From: Candidatus Aenigmatarchaeota archaeon
Lineage (GTDB): Archaea > Aenigmatarchaeota > Aenigmatarchaeia > GW2011-AR5
NCBI GenBank assembly: GCA_016187335.1
Contig: JACPJW010000001.1
Coordinates: 68,547-132,546, forward strand
Length of the DNA stretch: 64,000 bases
Direction: 5' to 3'
Shown here one piece after another: positions 31,320-39,053 of the stretch. Position 1 is the first letter of the stretch. Each line of letters opens with the position of its first letter. Position numbers and translations under genes: made by a program. The notes under the pieces were generated by a model, which was not told the origin of the DNA, ran no database searches, and saw only the letters and a list, made by a program, of their open reading frames with translations.

Positions 31320-32402
31320 ATGGGAGCAGCGACATCAGGAAATATTGAAAAAATCCTCGGGGAGAAGGCGCCTCTTATTGACAGAACAATAGAAAAATAC
31401 CTGCCGAAGAAATACAATGAAAAATCGATGGAGTTTACGTTTGGAAAGGCAAGATACCGCTTCAGCGCTGAAGCCGCGGACAAGGCACTGGCCGTTCCCG
31501 TATGGGACCTGCTTGGCAGGGGCGGCAAGAGGTGGCGCCCTTTTCTTTTTCTCACAACCTGCGAAGCGCTTGGCGGGAATCCTAAAAAATTTCTTGATTT
31601 CGTCGCGCTGATTGAACTCATACATAATGGGAGCCTTATCATTGACGACATCGAAGATAGCAGCGAATTGAGAAGGGGAAAGCCCTGCACGTACAAAATT
31701 TTCGGCACGGACACTGCCGTAAACGCCGGCAACTTCATGTATTTCGCACCACTTCTTGTCTTGCTAAAAAGTAAAATGCCTGAACAAAAGAAGCTCCGCG
31801 CCTACGAAATTTATGCGCAGGAACTCATCAATATCCATCTCGGCCAGGCCATGGACATTTTGTGGCACCGCGGGATTGCCGAGCCTGCTGGAGAGCAGGA
31901 ATATTTGCAGATGTGCGCGTTCAAGACCGGCACATTAGCAAGGCTAGCCGCGAAGCTCGGCGCGCTGTGCGCCGGCGCCGATGAAAAAACAATGGAAACA
32001 ATGGGCGCGCTTGCCGAATCCTTGGGCGTCGCTTTCCAGATACAGGACGATGTCCTCAACCTCACCGCCGCAAGCAACAAGGGCCAGTTCGTCAAGCATT
32101 ATTTGGGCGAGGACATCCATGAGGGAAAAAGAACTTTGATGGTAATCCGCACGCTTGAAAAAGCTTCCGCAACCGACAGGAAACGCTTGGTAAAAATTTT
32201 AAGCATGCACACGTCTGACAAAAAACTTATTAATGAAGCCATAGCAATATTGAATAGATACGGCGCGATAGATTATGCAAAAGAACGCGCGAAAAGCATT
32301 GTGAAAAAGTCATGGGGCGAAGCTGACAAAATCCTCAGGTCTTCGCAGTCAAAGGATAACCTGAAAGCCCTGGTCAGCTTTGCAATAGAAAGGGAATTTT
32401 AA
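31320..32402 (+). CDS. idsA: Polyprenyl (geranylgeranyl) diphosphate synthase
   Basis: This 360-residue trans-prenyltransferase has GGKRWRPFLFL, the first aspartate-rich motif LIIDDIEDSSELRRG and the second FQIQDDVLNL. It builds C15-C20 prenyl diphosphates for archaeal lipids. The second motif is DDVLN rather than DDxxD, so product length is uncertain. A TATA box at about 31283-31291 lies 30 bp upstream. It forms part of the lipid gene group with EgsA and GGGPS nearby. Confidence 0.88.
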   Translation: MGAATSGNIEKILGEKAPLIDRTIEKYLPKKYNEKSMEFTFGKARYRFSAEAADKALAVPVWDLLGRGGKRWRPFLFLTTCEALGGNPKKFLDFVALIELIHNGSLIIDDIEDSSELRRGKPCTYKIFGTDTAVNAGNFMYFAPLLVLLKSKMPEQKKLRAYEIYAQELINIHLGQAMDILWHRGIAEPAGEQEYLQMCAFKTGTLARLAAKLGALCAGADEKTMETMGALAESLGVAFQIQDDVLNLTAASNKGQFVKHYLGEDIHEGKRTLMVIRTLEKASATDRKRLVKILSMHTSDKKLINEAIAILNRYGAIDYAKERAKSIVKKSWGEADKILRSSQSKDNLKALVSFAIEREF

Positions 32403-32425
32403 TTCTTTCTCATCAATTATGGACT

Positions 32426-34588
32426 ATGCGCATAGAGGAAACAAATTTCCCGCCGCCAGTCCTTGACATCCTGAAAAAAGAGCTGAGCATTCTGAATCCG
32501 CCGCAGGCTGCAGCGCTGAACGCCGGCCTGCTGGAAAGGAAGAACATTGTCGTCGCTTCGCCAACGGCGTCAGGAAAGACGATGATAGCTGAGCTGGCAA
32601 TATTGAAAAACTTTCTCGCAAGCCGCGGAAAAGCGGTGTATATCGTGCCGCTGAAAGCACTGGCTTCGGAGAAGTACAGGGAGTTTGTCGGGAAATACAA
32701 GAAAATCGGCATGAAGATAGCGATATCCATAGGCGACCTGGACGGCAACGACACGTGGCTTGAAAATTATGACCTGATTATTGCAAGCAACGAGAAGATG
32801 GACTCGCTGCTCAGGCACGAGGCGAAGTGGGTTAGCAACGTCAGCCTAGTTGTATGCGACGAAGTCCACATGCTCAACGACGTATCGCGCGGCCCGACGC
32901 TAGAAATTGTCCTGACGCGGATGCGCGACATGTGCGACGCGCAATTCCTTGCCTTGTCCGCGACGATAAAGAACGCCGAGGAAATCGCCGAATGGATGAA
33001 AGCCAATCTCGTGAAAAGCGATTACCGCCCGGTGAAGCTTTACTACGGCGTCGCTTATCCTGATAAGGAAAAAATGGTTCTGGAATACGAAGGCAAGGGC
33101 GATTTCGTGCTCAGCGAAAGCGAGCCAGAAACGGCGCTGAGCAGGGACGTTGTTGCGCGCGGCAAGCAGGCGCTGTTCTTTGTTTCAACGCGCAGGAGCG
33201 CCGAGGCGGCGGCAGAAAGAATCGCAGAAGCCATTCACAAACATCTGGGCGATGAGGAAAAAGCGCAGCTGAAAAAAATATCCGACGAAGCCCTGCACGC
33301 CCTTCCCGGGCCGACAAAGCAGTGCAGGCGCCTGTCGGCATGCTTAGCAAAAGGCGCGGCGTTCCATCACGCCGGCCTTGTCGCAGCGCAGCGCACGATA
33401 ATAGAGGACAATTTCCGCAGCGGCATTATAAAAATCCTGGCTGCAACGCCCACGCTTGCGTTCGGCATAAACCTGCCCGCGTGGCGCGTATACATACGTG
33501 ATGTTAAGCGCTTCAGCGGTTATGGCTCTGATTACCTGCCGGTCCTTGAGGTGCAGCAGATGTGCGGAAGAGCCGGACGCCCTAAGTATGATACAGAAGG
33601 AGAAGCCATACTTGTCGCAAAGAACAGCTACGAGAAAAATGAACTGAAAGAGCGCTATGTTTACGGCGAGCCTGAGCCTATTTATTCAAAGCTTTCCGTG
33701 GAGCCCGTCCTGCGCATGCATGTTCTGGCTCTTGTCGCAAGCAAGGCGACGAAAAGCAAGTATGAACTCAGCGAATTCTTTGAAAAGACATTCTTTTCTC
33801 ACCAGTACAAGGACGTAGACGAGGTGATGAAAAGGGTTGAGAAAGTCATCGCCGAGCTTGCCAGCTACGGCTTCGTGGAAACAGAAAAAGAGCCTTTCAT
33901 GCTGCCGGATTTTGTCCCGGCTTTCGCGCTTGATAAAGATTATAAAGTTCAGGCAACCCGCACTGGCAGGCGTGTCAGCGAACTGTACGTAGACCCCGCA
34001 TCGGCTTTCCACATTATAAGCAATTTAAAGCCAAGAACGGATTTTGAATTTCTTTCTGTTATCAACAAGTGCATGGAAATGCGGCCGATGCTGCGCGTGA
34101 AGAAAAATGAATACGAAGATCTGGAAAAAGAAATAGAGCGCTTCGGCATAACCACGCCGGACGTATGGGACGTCGATTACGAGGAATTCGCTGCCTTGTT
34201 CAAGACTTCATTGATGTTCAACGAATGGATGAACGAGGCGTCGGAAGAGCAGATGATGGAAAAATTCGGCATAGCGCCCGGCGAGCTCCATGTAAAGATA
34301 AACAACGCCGAATGGCTTCTCTACGCAGGGCGCGAGCTTGCTCTTGTCCTGGGCAGAAGAAGCATCGCCAACAGGATGAACCGGCTCCGCTTAAGGATAA
34401 AGCATGGCGTGAAGGAAGAGCTGCTCCGGCTGGTAAAGCTGCGCGGGGTCGGCCGCGTGAGGGCTCGCATGCTTTTCAGGAACGGCATAAAGAGCGCAGC
34501 TGACATCAAGAACAACTTTGAAAAGGCTGAGAATCTGCTGGGCAAAGGGGTTGCAAGGCAGATAATGGAAGAGGTAAAATCGCAATAA
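32426..34588 (+). CDS. hel308: Hel308 family DNA helicase
   Basis: This 720-residue Ski2-like helicase has motif I ASPTASGKT, motif II CDEVHM, motif III LSATIKN, motif IV FVSTRRSAE, FHHAGL and motif VI QMCGRAGRP. A winged-helix and ratchet domain and a C-terminal helix-hairpin-helix-like end (LRGVGRVRARMLFRNGIKSAADI) follow. Hel308 unwinds forked DNA at stalled replication forks. It starts 24 bp after IdsA and may be co-transcribed. Confidence 0.93.
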   Translation: MRIEETNFPPPVLDILKKELSILNPPQAAALNAGLLERKNIVVASPTASGKTMIAELAILKNFLASRGKAVYIVPLKALASEKYREFVGKYKKIGMKIAISIGDLDGNDTWLENYDLIIASNEKMDSLLRHEAKWVSNVSLVVCDEVHMLNDVSRGPTLEIVLTRMRDMCDAQFLALSATIKNAEEIAEWMKANLVKSDYRPVKLYYGVAYPDKEKMVLEYEGKGDFVLSESEPETALSRDVVARGKQALFFVSTRRSAEAAAERIAEAIHKHLGDEEKAQLKKISDEALHALPGPTKQCRRLSACLAKGAAFHHAGLVAAQRTIIEDNFRSGIIKILAATPTLAFGINLPAWRVYIRDVKRFSGYGSDYLPVLEVQQMCGRAGRPKYDTEGEAILVAKNSYEKNELKERYVYGEPEPIYSKLSVEPVLRMHVLALVASKATKSKYELSEFFEKTFFSHQYKDVDEVMKRVEKVIAELASYGFVETEKEPFMLPDFVPAFALDKDYKVQATRTGRRVSELYVDPASAFHIISNLKPRTDFEFLSVINKCMEMRPMLRVKKNEYEDLEKEIERFGITTPDVWDVDYEEFAALFKTSLMFNEWMNEASEEQMMEKFGIAPGELHVKINNAEWLLYAGRELALVLGRRSIANRMNRLRLRIKHGVKEELLRLVKLRGVGRVRARMLFRNGIKSAADIKNNFEKAENLLGKGVARQIMEEVKSQ

Positions 34589-34686
34589 AAATTATGATAA
34601 AATATTTTATTAACTGACATCAATTCAGACCCGCTTTATTTTAGCATTCAGAAACCCGGGAAACATCGTTCTGAATATGACAAATT

Positions 34687-35538
34687 TTACAAGAAAACCT
34701 TCGCCAGCGTCAGCAGGACGCCAGCTCCGAAAAGCATTGCGGAACCTAAAATTACCTTCATCCTGATTTTCTTGTCCTTGATTTCCTTGAAGTAGAAAAG
34801 CCCCCAAAGAACGCCGACGAGCAGGGCAAGCTGCGTGAGCGGCGCGCCGATTGCAAGCCCCAGATAAGTTATTGCGTAGAGCGAGCTTAGCATAGCAACA
34901 GACCACATAAATCCGGAAATCATGCCCGGCTTCACCTGGTTTTTGACAACTTTTCTTACCTTCACCAGAAACAGGATTGACGATGCTGCAATTATGCCGG
35001 CGGCCATCGGAAACAGGAATTCGTTTATGCCTAAGTTGCTCAGCTTGAAAAGAAAGGCCGGTGCGCCGAAAAACAGTCCTGCAAAGAAGGCTGCGGCAAG
35101 CCCTTTATTGTCCGCATTTATTTTCTCTTTGCCCTGCGACACAAGCACAAGGCCGGCCAGAAATACAAGCACGCCAAAAGCGCCGAGCGCAATATTAAGC
35201 GGCTCCACGAAGAAAAATGTCCCTGAAAGGAACGTGATAATCAGCGGCATTCCTAACGGAATAGCCGTGCCCTTTGCGATGCCTATTCTTTCTATCGACA
35301 CGATATGAAGCACGTTCCCGATATTCCACAAGATTCCTGCAAGAATGCCGAAATAATTCAAGGCAAAAGGAAACCCCAGCATGAATGTCAGCGCGACGCT
35401 TGTTCCTAAAATTCCCAGCGCCATGAACATGTTGTAGTGCAGCATGTTCGGATTTTTCATCCGCTTTAAGGGCACGAACTGCGAGCCCCAGAATAAAGCA
35501 GAAACAGAAGCCGCCGCCACGCCAAGAAGCAGGGACAT
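34687..35538 (-). CDS. GRP/TMEM144-like sugar transporter, ten TM helices
   Basis: This 283-residue membrane protein is made almost wholly of hydrophobic helices. It has FWGSQFVPLKR near the N-terminus and LWNIGNVLHIVSIERIGIAKGTAIPLG in the middle, the pattern of the glucose/ribose porter (RhaT/GRP, drug/metabolite transporter) family. The substrate is not clear. It reads away from the tRNA gene. Confidence 0.72.
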   Translation of the reverse strand: MSLLLGVAAASVSALFWGSQFVPLKRMKNPNMLHYNMFMALGILGTSVALTFMLGFPFALNYFGILAGILWNIGNVLHIVSIERIGIAKGTAIPLGMPLIITFLSGTFFFVEPLNIALGAFGVLVFLAGLVLVSQGKEKINADNKGLAAAFFAGLFFGAPAFLFKLSNLGINEFLFPMAAGIIAASSILFLVKVRKVVKNQVKPGMISGFMWSVAMLSSLYAITYLGLAIGAPLTQLALLVGVLWGLFYFKEIKDKKIRMKVILGSAMLFGAGVLLTLAKVFL

Positions 35539-35630
35539 AAGATTACATGCGCCGTCAGATTAAAAAGCTTGCCCACTATGTTCATTTGATTCGGGCCTGT
35601 AGTCTAGCTTGGTAGGATTCGGGCTTCGGG

Positions 35631-35695
35631 CAAACTTTTCCAAAAGTTTGATCAAAAGGATGAGCTTCTAAGAGCTCAAGGAAAAGTTTAGAACC
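35631..35695 (+). other. tRNA-Pro intron 1 (position 37/38), repeat-derived
   Basis: The intron begins C, then AAACTTTTCC, which pairs with GGAAAAGTTT near its 3' end. Inside is AAAAGTTTGATCAAAAGG and a GAGCT/AGCTC hairpin. The first 29 nt are the reverse complement of the dispersed repeat at 45112-45141 with almost no change. The location suits the tRNA splicing endonuclease; an exact bulge-helix-bulge is not obvious from reading alone. Confidence 0.75.
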
Positions 35696-35717
35696 AGTCC
35701 GTGGCGGGAGTTCAAAT

Positions 35718-35763
35718 TGAACTTTTCCGAAAAGTTCAATCAAAAGGGAAAGTTCATGAAAAT
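35718..35763 (+). other. tRNA-Pro T-loop insertion, repeat-derived
   Basis: The insertion follows TTCAAAT of the T-loop. It starts TGAACTTTTCC and ends GGGAAAGTTCA plus TGAAAAT, the two arms pairing. Its inner part AAAAGTTCAATCAAAAGG copies the layout of intron 1. Non-canonical T-loop introns are known in some archaea. Its exact ends are ambiguous by 1-3 nt. Confidence 0.7.
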
Positions 35764-35779
35764 CTCCCCGGGCCCATTC

Positions 35780-35840
35780 AAACTTTGCTGCTCCAAAGTT
35801 TGATCAAACAAACTTCTTTGGAAAAGAAGTTTGATCAAGA
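35780..35840. repeat. Palindromes downstream of tRNA-Pro
   Basis: CAAACTTTG-CTGCTC-CAAAGTTTG and AAACTTCTTT-GG-AAAAGAAGTTTGATC lie in tandem. The second matches the repeat downstream of the SRP RNA (6539-6570) and leads into the second copy of the covarying hairpin. Confidence 0.65.
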
Positions 35841-35849
35841 AAATAATAT

Positions 35850-35883
35850 GGTCTGGACAGAATCGCAAAGCGATTCTGGGCAG
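35850..35883 (+). ncRNA. Covarying 34-nt hairpin, copy 2
   Basis: It has the same lower stem and GA/GG internal loop as copy 1 at 6601-6634, with the upper stem ATCGC/GCGAT and an AAA loop. The upstream 40 bp (AAACTTCTTT repeat, AATAATAT) are also shared. It lies between tRNA-Pro and the convergent TrmI gene. No function is known. Confidence 0.5.
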
Positions 35884-35898
35884 TGTGGTCAAAAGACA

Positions 35899-36645
35899 CT
35901 ACAAAACCTTCCTCCCGAAAGTGATGAATCCGGTGTGCACAATCTGGGAGGGACGGGGATGCGTGTAGTCGCTGACCTGCCAGTCGACCTGCTGCGTTGA
36001 TATCGTTTTTATCTGCGCGAACTTGTTCTTTTCCAGCTCCTTCACAGCCCTTTTCTGCTGCTCGATGTGCGGTGAGTAGATGCAAAGCCATCCGCCGCTT
36101 TTCAGCGCTGTTTTGCATTTTTTCACCATCTTGTCCGCGTCAATCATGTCCAGCGTTATCATGTCCAGGTTTTTTTCCGTAAAGCGCTCCGCCGGCTTGT
36201 TTTTTATATTCACTGTGCCAGCAAGACCACAGAACTCTATGTTCCTTTTTGCGTTCTCGTAGAATTTCTTGTTCTTCTCGTAAGTTGTTACGGAGCCGCT
36301 GGGCTTTACGATATTGCCGAGGAATATTGACAGGAAAGCAGAGCCCGTGCCTGCATCAAGGCAGTGCCAGCCGCTGCTTACGCCTGTGTGCGCAGCTATC
36401 TGGCCGGCGTCCTTGGGCATGATTATCTGCGGCATCCTCTTTGCCTTGCGAAGCAAATCCAGTATGGTGGGTTTTAGCACGACAAATTCGTGGCCGGTGT
36501 TGCTTTTCAGAACCTGGCCGTATTTCTTTATTTTCGTAAGGTCAAGAAGACCGTAATTCGTTGAAAACTTCTTCTGCGCAATGTCGGCGATGAAAGAACG
36601 CTCGCCCAAAAGAAGAATCTTGCCCGACGGTTTTTCTTTTTTCAT
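35899..36645 (-). CDS. trmI: tRNA (adenine-N1)-methyltransferase TrmI
   Basis: This 248-residue SAM-dependent methyltransferase has an N-terminal small beta domain and a Rossmann fold with HTGVSSGWHCLDAGTGSAFLSIFLG (motif I) and DMITLDMIDADKMV. The family makes m1A at positions 57/58 in the T-loop of archaeal tRNAs. The start overlaps the stop of the upstream DUF131 gene as ATGA. Its T-loop substrate lies on the same RNA class interrupted next door, which may be coincidence. Confidence 0.85.
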   Translation of the reverse strand: MKKEKPSGKILLLGERSFIADIAQKKFSTNYGLLDLTKIKKYGQVLKSNTGHEFVVLKPTILDLLRKAKRMPQIIMPKDAGQIAAHTGVSSGWHCLDAGTGSAFLSIFLGNIVKPSGSVTTYEKNKKFYENAKRNIEFCGLAGTVNIKNKPAERFTEKNLDMITLDMIDADKMVKKCKTALKSGGWLCIYSPHIEQQKRAVKELEKNKFAQIKTISTQQVDWQVSDYTHPRPSQIVHTGFITFGRKVL

Positions 36646-36875
36646 AAAAATCCCCTTAGCGCCATTACGATAAAAAGTATCGCGAGAACAGCGGAAATGA
36701 CTATGGCAATTTTCACCAGCTGCGGGTCGTTGCCGAAGCCGAACGGGATGAAACCAATCACCCCGCCCACGGCGACCTTTCCGTCGCTTTTTCCTGTTAA
36801 CGTGCCTACGAAAACAAGAAGGAATCCTAAAAGGATCATTGCGATGCCGATGGAAACTATATTTATCTCTGCCAT
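36642..36875 (-). CDS. DUF131/TIGR00304 small membrane protein
   Basis: This 77-residue protein has two membrane helices (NIVSIGIAMILLGFLLVFVGTL and LVKIAIVISAVLAILFIVMAL) with the loop VAVGGVIGFIPFGFGND conserved in the archaeal DUF131 family. Function is unknown. It overlaps TrmI by 4 bp. The ATG at 36875 is preferred to an upstream one that would overlap the divergent Nudix gene. Confidence 0.75.
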   Translation of the reverse strand: MAEINIVSIGIAMILLGFLLVFVGTLTGKSDGKVAVGGVIGFIPFGFGNDPQLVKIAIVISAVLAILFIVMALRGFL

Positions 36876-36925
36876 GATTCTTCTATTTGCTGATAAGATT
36901 TTAAACCATGCAGGCAATTTTTATC

Positions 36926-37369
36926 ATGCCTTTAAGGAAAAACGGCTGCATTGAAGGCGTCACCTTTGCTTTTGTAAGGAAAGGGAAAATACTGGCTGAA
37001 ATAAGAAACAGGAGAAACCGTTCAGAAATCATGATACCTTCAGGAATAATAGAAAAATCTGATGCAAAGAATGGCGACTACAGGATAGCTGCGCTGAAAA
37101 GGGAAATCAGGGAAGAAATGAATGTTGATGCAGAGGAATTCGTTTATCTTGGAAAATGCAGGCTGAGGACACGCCCTCTGGTCATGCATGTCTTTCTTAT
37201 TAAAAAATGGAAGGGAGAAATACCAAGCCATACAGTGGAAAACGGAAAAAAAGATTCAAGGCTGGTTTGGTTCCCGCTTGACGAGAGGTATTTCGTAAGG
37301 TACGGCTCGAATTTCACCTGCAGGAAAGTCCTTGAATACCTGAAAGCTGGATCGTCATCAAAGAAATAA
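36926..37369 (+). CDS. Nudix hydrolase
   Basis: This 147-residue Nudix protein has a recognisable box (GIIEKSDAKNGDYRIAALKR, then EIREEMNV) with a short insertion before REIREE. The box holds the metal-binding glutamates. It hydrolyses some nucleoside diphosphate derivative; the substrate is unknown. The ATG at 36926 is about 28 bp downstream of ATTTTAAAC, suggesting a leaderless start. An ATG six codons upstream is also possible. Confidence 0.75.
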   Translation: MPLRKNGCIEGVTFAFVRKGKILAEIRNRRNRSEIMIPSGIIEKSDAKNGDYRIAALKREIREEMNVDAEEFVYLGKCRLRTRPLVMHVFLIKKWKGEIPSHTVENGKKDSRLVWFPLDERYFVRYGSNFTCRKVLEYLKAGSSSKK

Positions 37370-37390
37370 TTTCGCCTGATTTCTTTGCTT

Positions 37391-38101
37391 TTATTTCCCG
37401 AACCTTCGTTTTCGCTGGGCGTATTCTTCCAGGCTTGCTGTAAAATCTTCTTTCGTTATTTCAGGCCATTTCTTGTCCAGGAAAATTAATTCCGAGTAAG
37501 CTGACTGGAAAGGAAGGAAGTTGCTTAACCGCTTCTCTCCGCCTGTGCGGATGATCAAGTCGGGAAAAGGGTGGCCGTTGGTGTATAAATGCTGCTTTAT
37601 TATTTCTTCGCTCAGTTCCGCCGGCTTTATTATTCCTTTCATGCCTTTCTTCAGTATTTCCCGCAGGGCGTCCACAAGCTCCTGCTGGCCGCCGTAGGCA
37701 ACGGCTATGTTCAGGCAGTGCTTCTTGTATTTCTTCGTTTTCTTTTCCACTTCCTTTATCTTGTGCTGCAGCCATAGCGGAAGCAGCTGCGTCCGTCCGA
37801 TGAAGCGCACGTTTATTTTTCTTCTGTTCACGACGTGATCCCTGTTTTTCATGATGTTGTCAGCCTCGCTGCCTATGTAATGGAGAATCAGTTGCAATTC
37901 CCTTTTCGGCCTTTTCTTTAGATTTTCCAGGGAAAGCGTGTAAGCCGTCAGGTATTTTATTTTTGAATCGCATGCCCATTCCAGAACCTCCCTGGATTTC
38001 TCAAGGCCGTATTTATGGCCTTCCCACGGCGTTTTCATCAGCTGCTTGGCAAAGCGCCTGTTGCCGTCAAGGATTATTCCGACATGGAGGGGTGCTTTCA
38101 T
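37391..38101 (-). CDS. uppS: Undecaprenyl/polyprenyl diphosphate synthase (cis-prenyltransferase)
   Basis: This 236-residue cis-prenyltransferase has HVGIILDGNRRFAKQL (Asp for diphosphate binding), NIAVAYGGQQEL and the C-terminal DLIIRTGGEKRLSNFLPFQSAYSEL. It makes the long polyprenyl carrier used for protein N-glycosylation in archaea, which agrees with the sequon-rich surface proteins. The 5' region is shared with the prepilin peptidase gene, transcribed divergently. Confidence 0.93.
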   Translation of the reverse strand: MKAPLHVGIILDGNRRFAKQLMKTPWEGHKYGLEKSREVLEWACDSKIKYLTAYTLSLENLKKRPKRELQLILHYIGSEADNIMKNRDHVVNRRKINVRFIGRTQLLPLWLQHKIKEVEKKTKKYKKHCLNIAVAYGGQQELVDALREILKKGMKGIIKPAELSEEIIKQHLYTNGHPFPDLIIRTGGEKRLSNFLPFQSAYSELIFLDKKWPEITKEDFTASLEEYAQRKRRFGK

Positions 38102-38210
38102 GAGAAATCACACTGTTTTGGACATCTTATATTTGTTTTGGGCGGTTCCTGCAAATAATTTTAGTTACGATACATTTTAAAAGCAAGGTTTTTAAGTGTT
38201 AAGCGATTGC

Positions 38211-38999
38211 ATGCCTGAAATCATCGTCTTTCTCGCTGTTCTCGGCTCAGCTGCAGCAGGATTGTGGGACCTGAAAACCACGGAAGTGCCTGATGAGATA
38301 CCGGCGCTGATGATCGTCGCGGGAATTTTATATTGGTTCGTGAGCGGCGTGAGCACAGGCGATGCGCAGCCTTTTCTTGTTTCTGTTGTTTCATCCGCTT
38401 TTATAGGGGCGGCGGGTTATGCCCTGTACAAGGCGGGAAAATGGGGGGGTGCCGACGCCTTCATTTTTTCAGCCATAGCAGCAATGGTGCCTGTCTACAA
38501 CGGCCGCTTGTTCATCTTAGACTACGCGATGAATTTCATAATCGTGAGCGGCGCATACCTTCTTCTTTACACGGCGGCGATCGGCGTGATGAACCCTTCT
38601 GTCTTTTCTTATTTCAGGAAAGACCTGAAGAAAACGTGGCTTTACGTTCTGGCTGTTCCCGCCGTATATTTCCCGGCAATATACCTCGCAGGCGCCGTGA
38701 ATTCCTTGACAATATTCTACGGCGCATTGCTGGCGTTCCTCGTGTTCTTCTGGCGCTACGCTTTCGTCATTGAGGAGAAAATATTCAAGAAAAAGATTGC
38801 TGTCTCAAGGCTGAAGCCGGGCGATGTCCTGGAAAAAATGGTATGGCGCGGCCTGACAGCCGAGGAAATAAAGGAGATAAAGAGGAAGGAGAAGTACGTC
38901 ACCGTCAAAGAAGGCGTGCGTTTTGTTCCAGCCTTTGCGATAAACCTGGTAATCACCCTTCTGTACGGAAATATCCTGCTCATGGTTTTCGGGCTTTAG
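38211..38999 (+). CDS. A24 family prepilin peptidase
   Basis: This 262-residue membrane protein has the two catalytic aspartates of type IV prepilin/preflagellin peptidases: one in LWDLKTTEVPDEI after the first helix, one in KWGGADAFIF (GxGD-like, here GGAD). About six to eight helices are present. It should cleave the class III leaders of the pilins in the window. The ATG at 38211 lies about 28 bp after TTTTTAAGTG. A C-terminal cytosolic loop (KPGDVLEKMVWRG) is typical of archaeal members. Confidence 0.85.
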   Translation: MPEIIVFLAVLGSAAAGLWDLKTTEVPDEIPALMIVAGILYWFVSGVSTGDAQPFLVSVVSSAFIGAAGYALYKAGKWGGADAFIFSAIAAMVPVYNGRLFILDYAMNFIIVSGAYLLLYTAAIGVMNPSVFSYFRKDLKKTWLYVLAVPAVYFPAIYLAGAVNSLTIFYGALLAFLVFFWRYAFVIEEKIFKKKIAVSRLKPGDVLEKMVWRGLTAEEIKEIKRKEKYVTVKEGVRFVPAFAINLVITLLYGNILLMVFGL

Positions 39000-39053
39000 G
39001 AACGCGCGGTAACAGAAACGCTTTCATACTTGACAGGACATAAGTGATTTGAG

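Larger units (their letters stand above)
35593..35776 (+). tRNA. tRNA-Pro (CGG) gene interrupted by two insertions
   Basis: The acceptor stem GGGCCTG (35593-35599) pairs with CGGGCCC (35769-35775). The D stem is GTCT/GGAT. The anticodon stem CGGGC (35620-35624) pairs with GTCCG (35697-35701), loop TTCGGG plus A, anticodon CGG. The T stem GGGAG (35706-35710) pairs with CTCCC (35764-35768), with loop TTCAAAT. A 65-nt insertion lies after position 37 (the canonical archaeal intron site) and a ~46-nt one lies in the T-loop. CCA is not encoded. Confidence 0.85.

Noticed and set aside
31304-31738. Minus-strand ORF across the start of the prenyl synthase
   Set aside because: It is antisense to a strongly conserved enzyme and has no recognisable domain.
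35593-35776. Two adjacent partial tRNAs
   Set aside because: Only one acceptor stem, one anticodon arm and one T arm can be formed; all arms pair with each other as a single tRNA.
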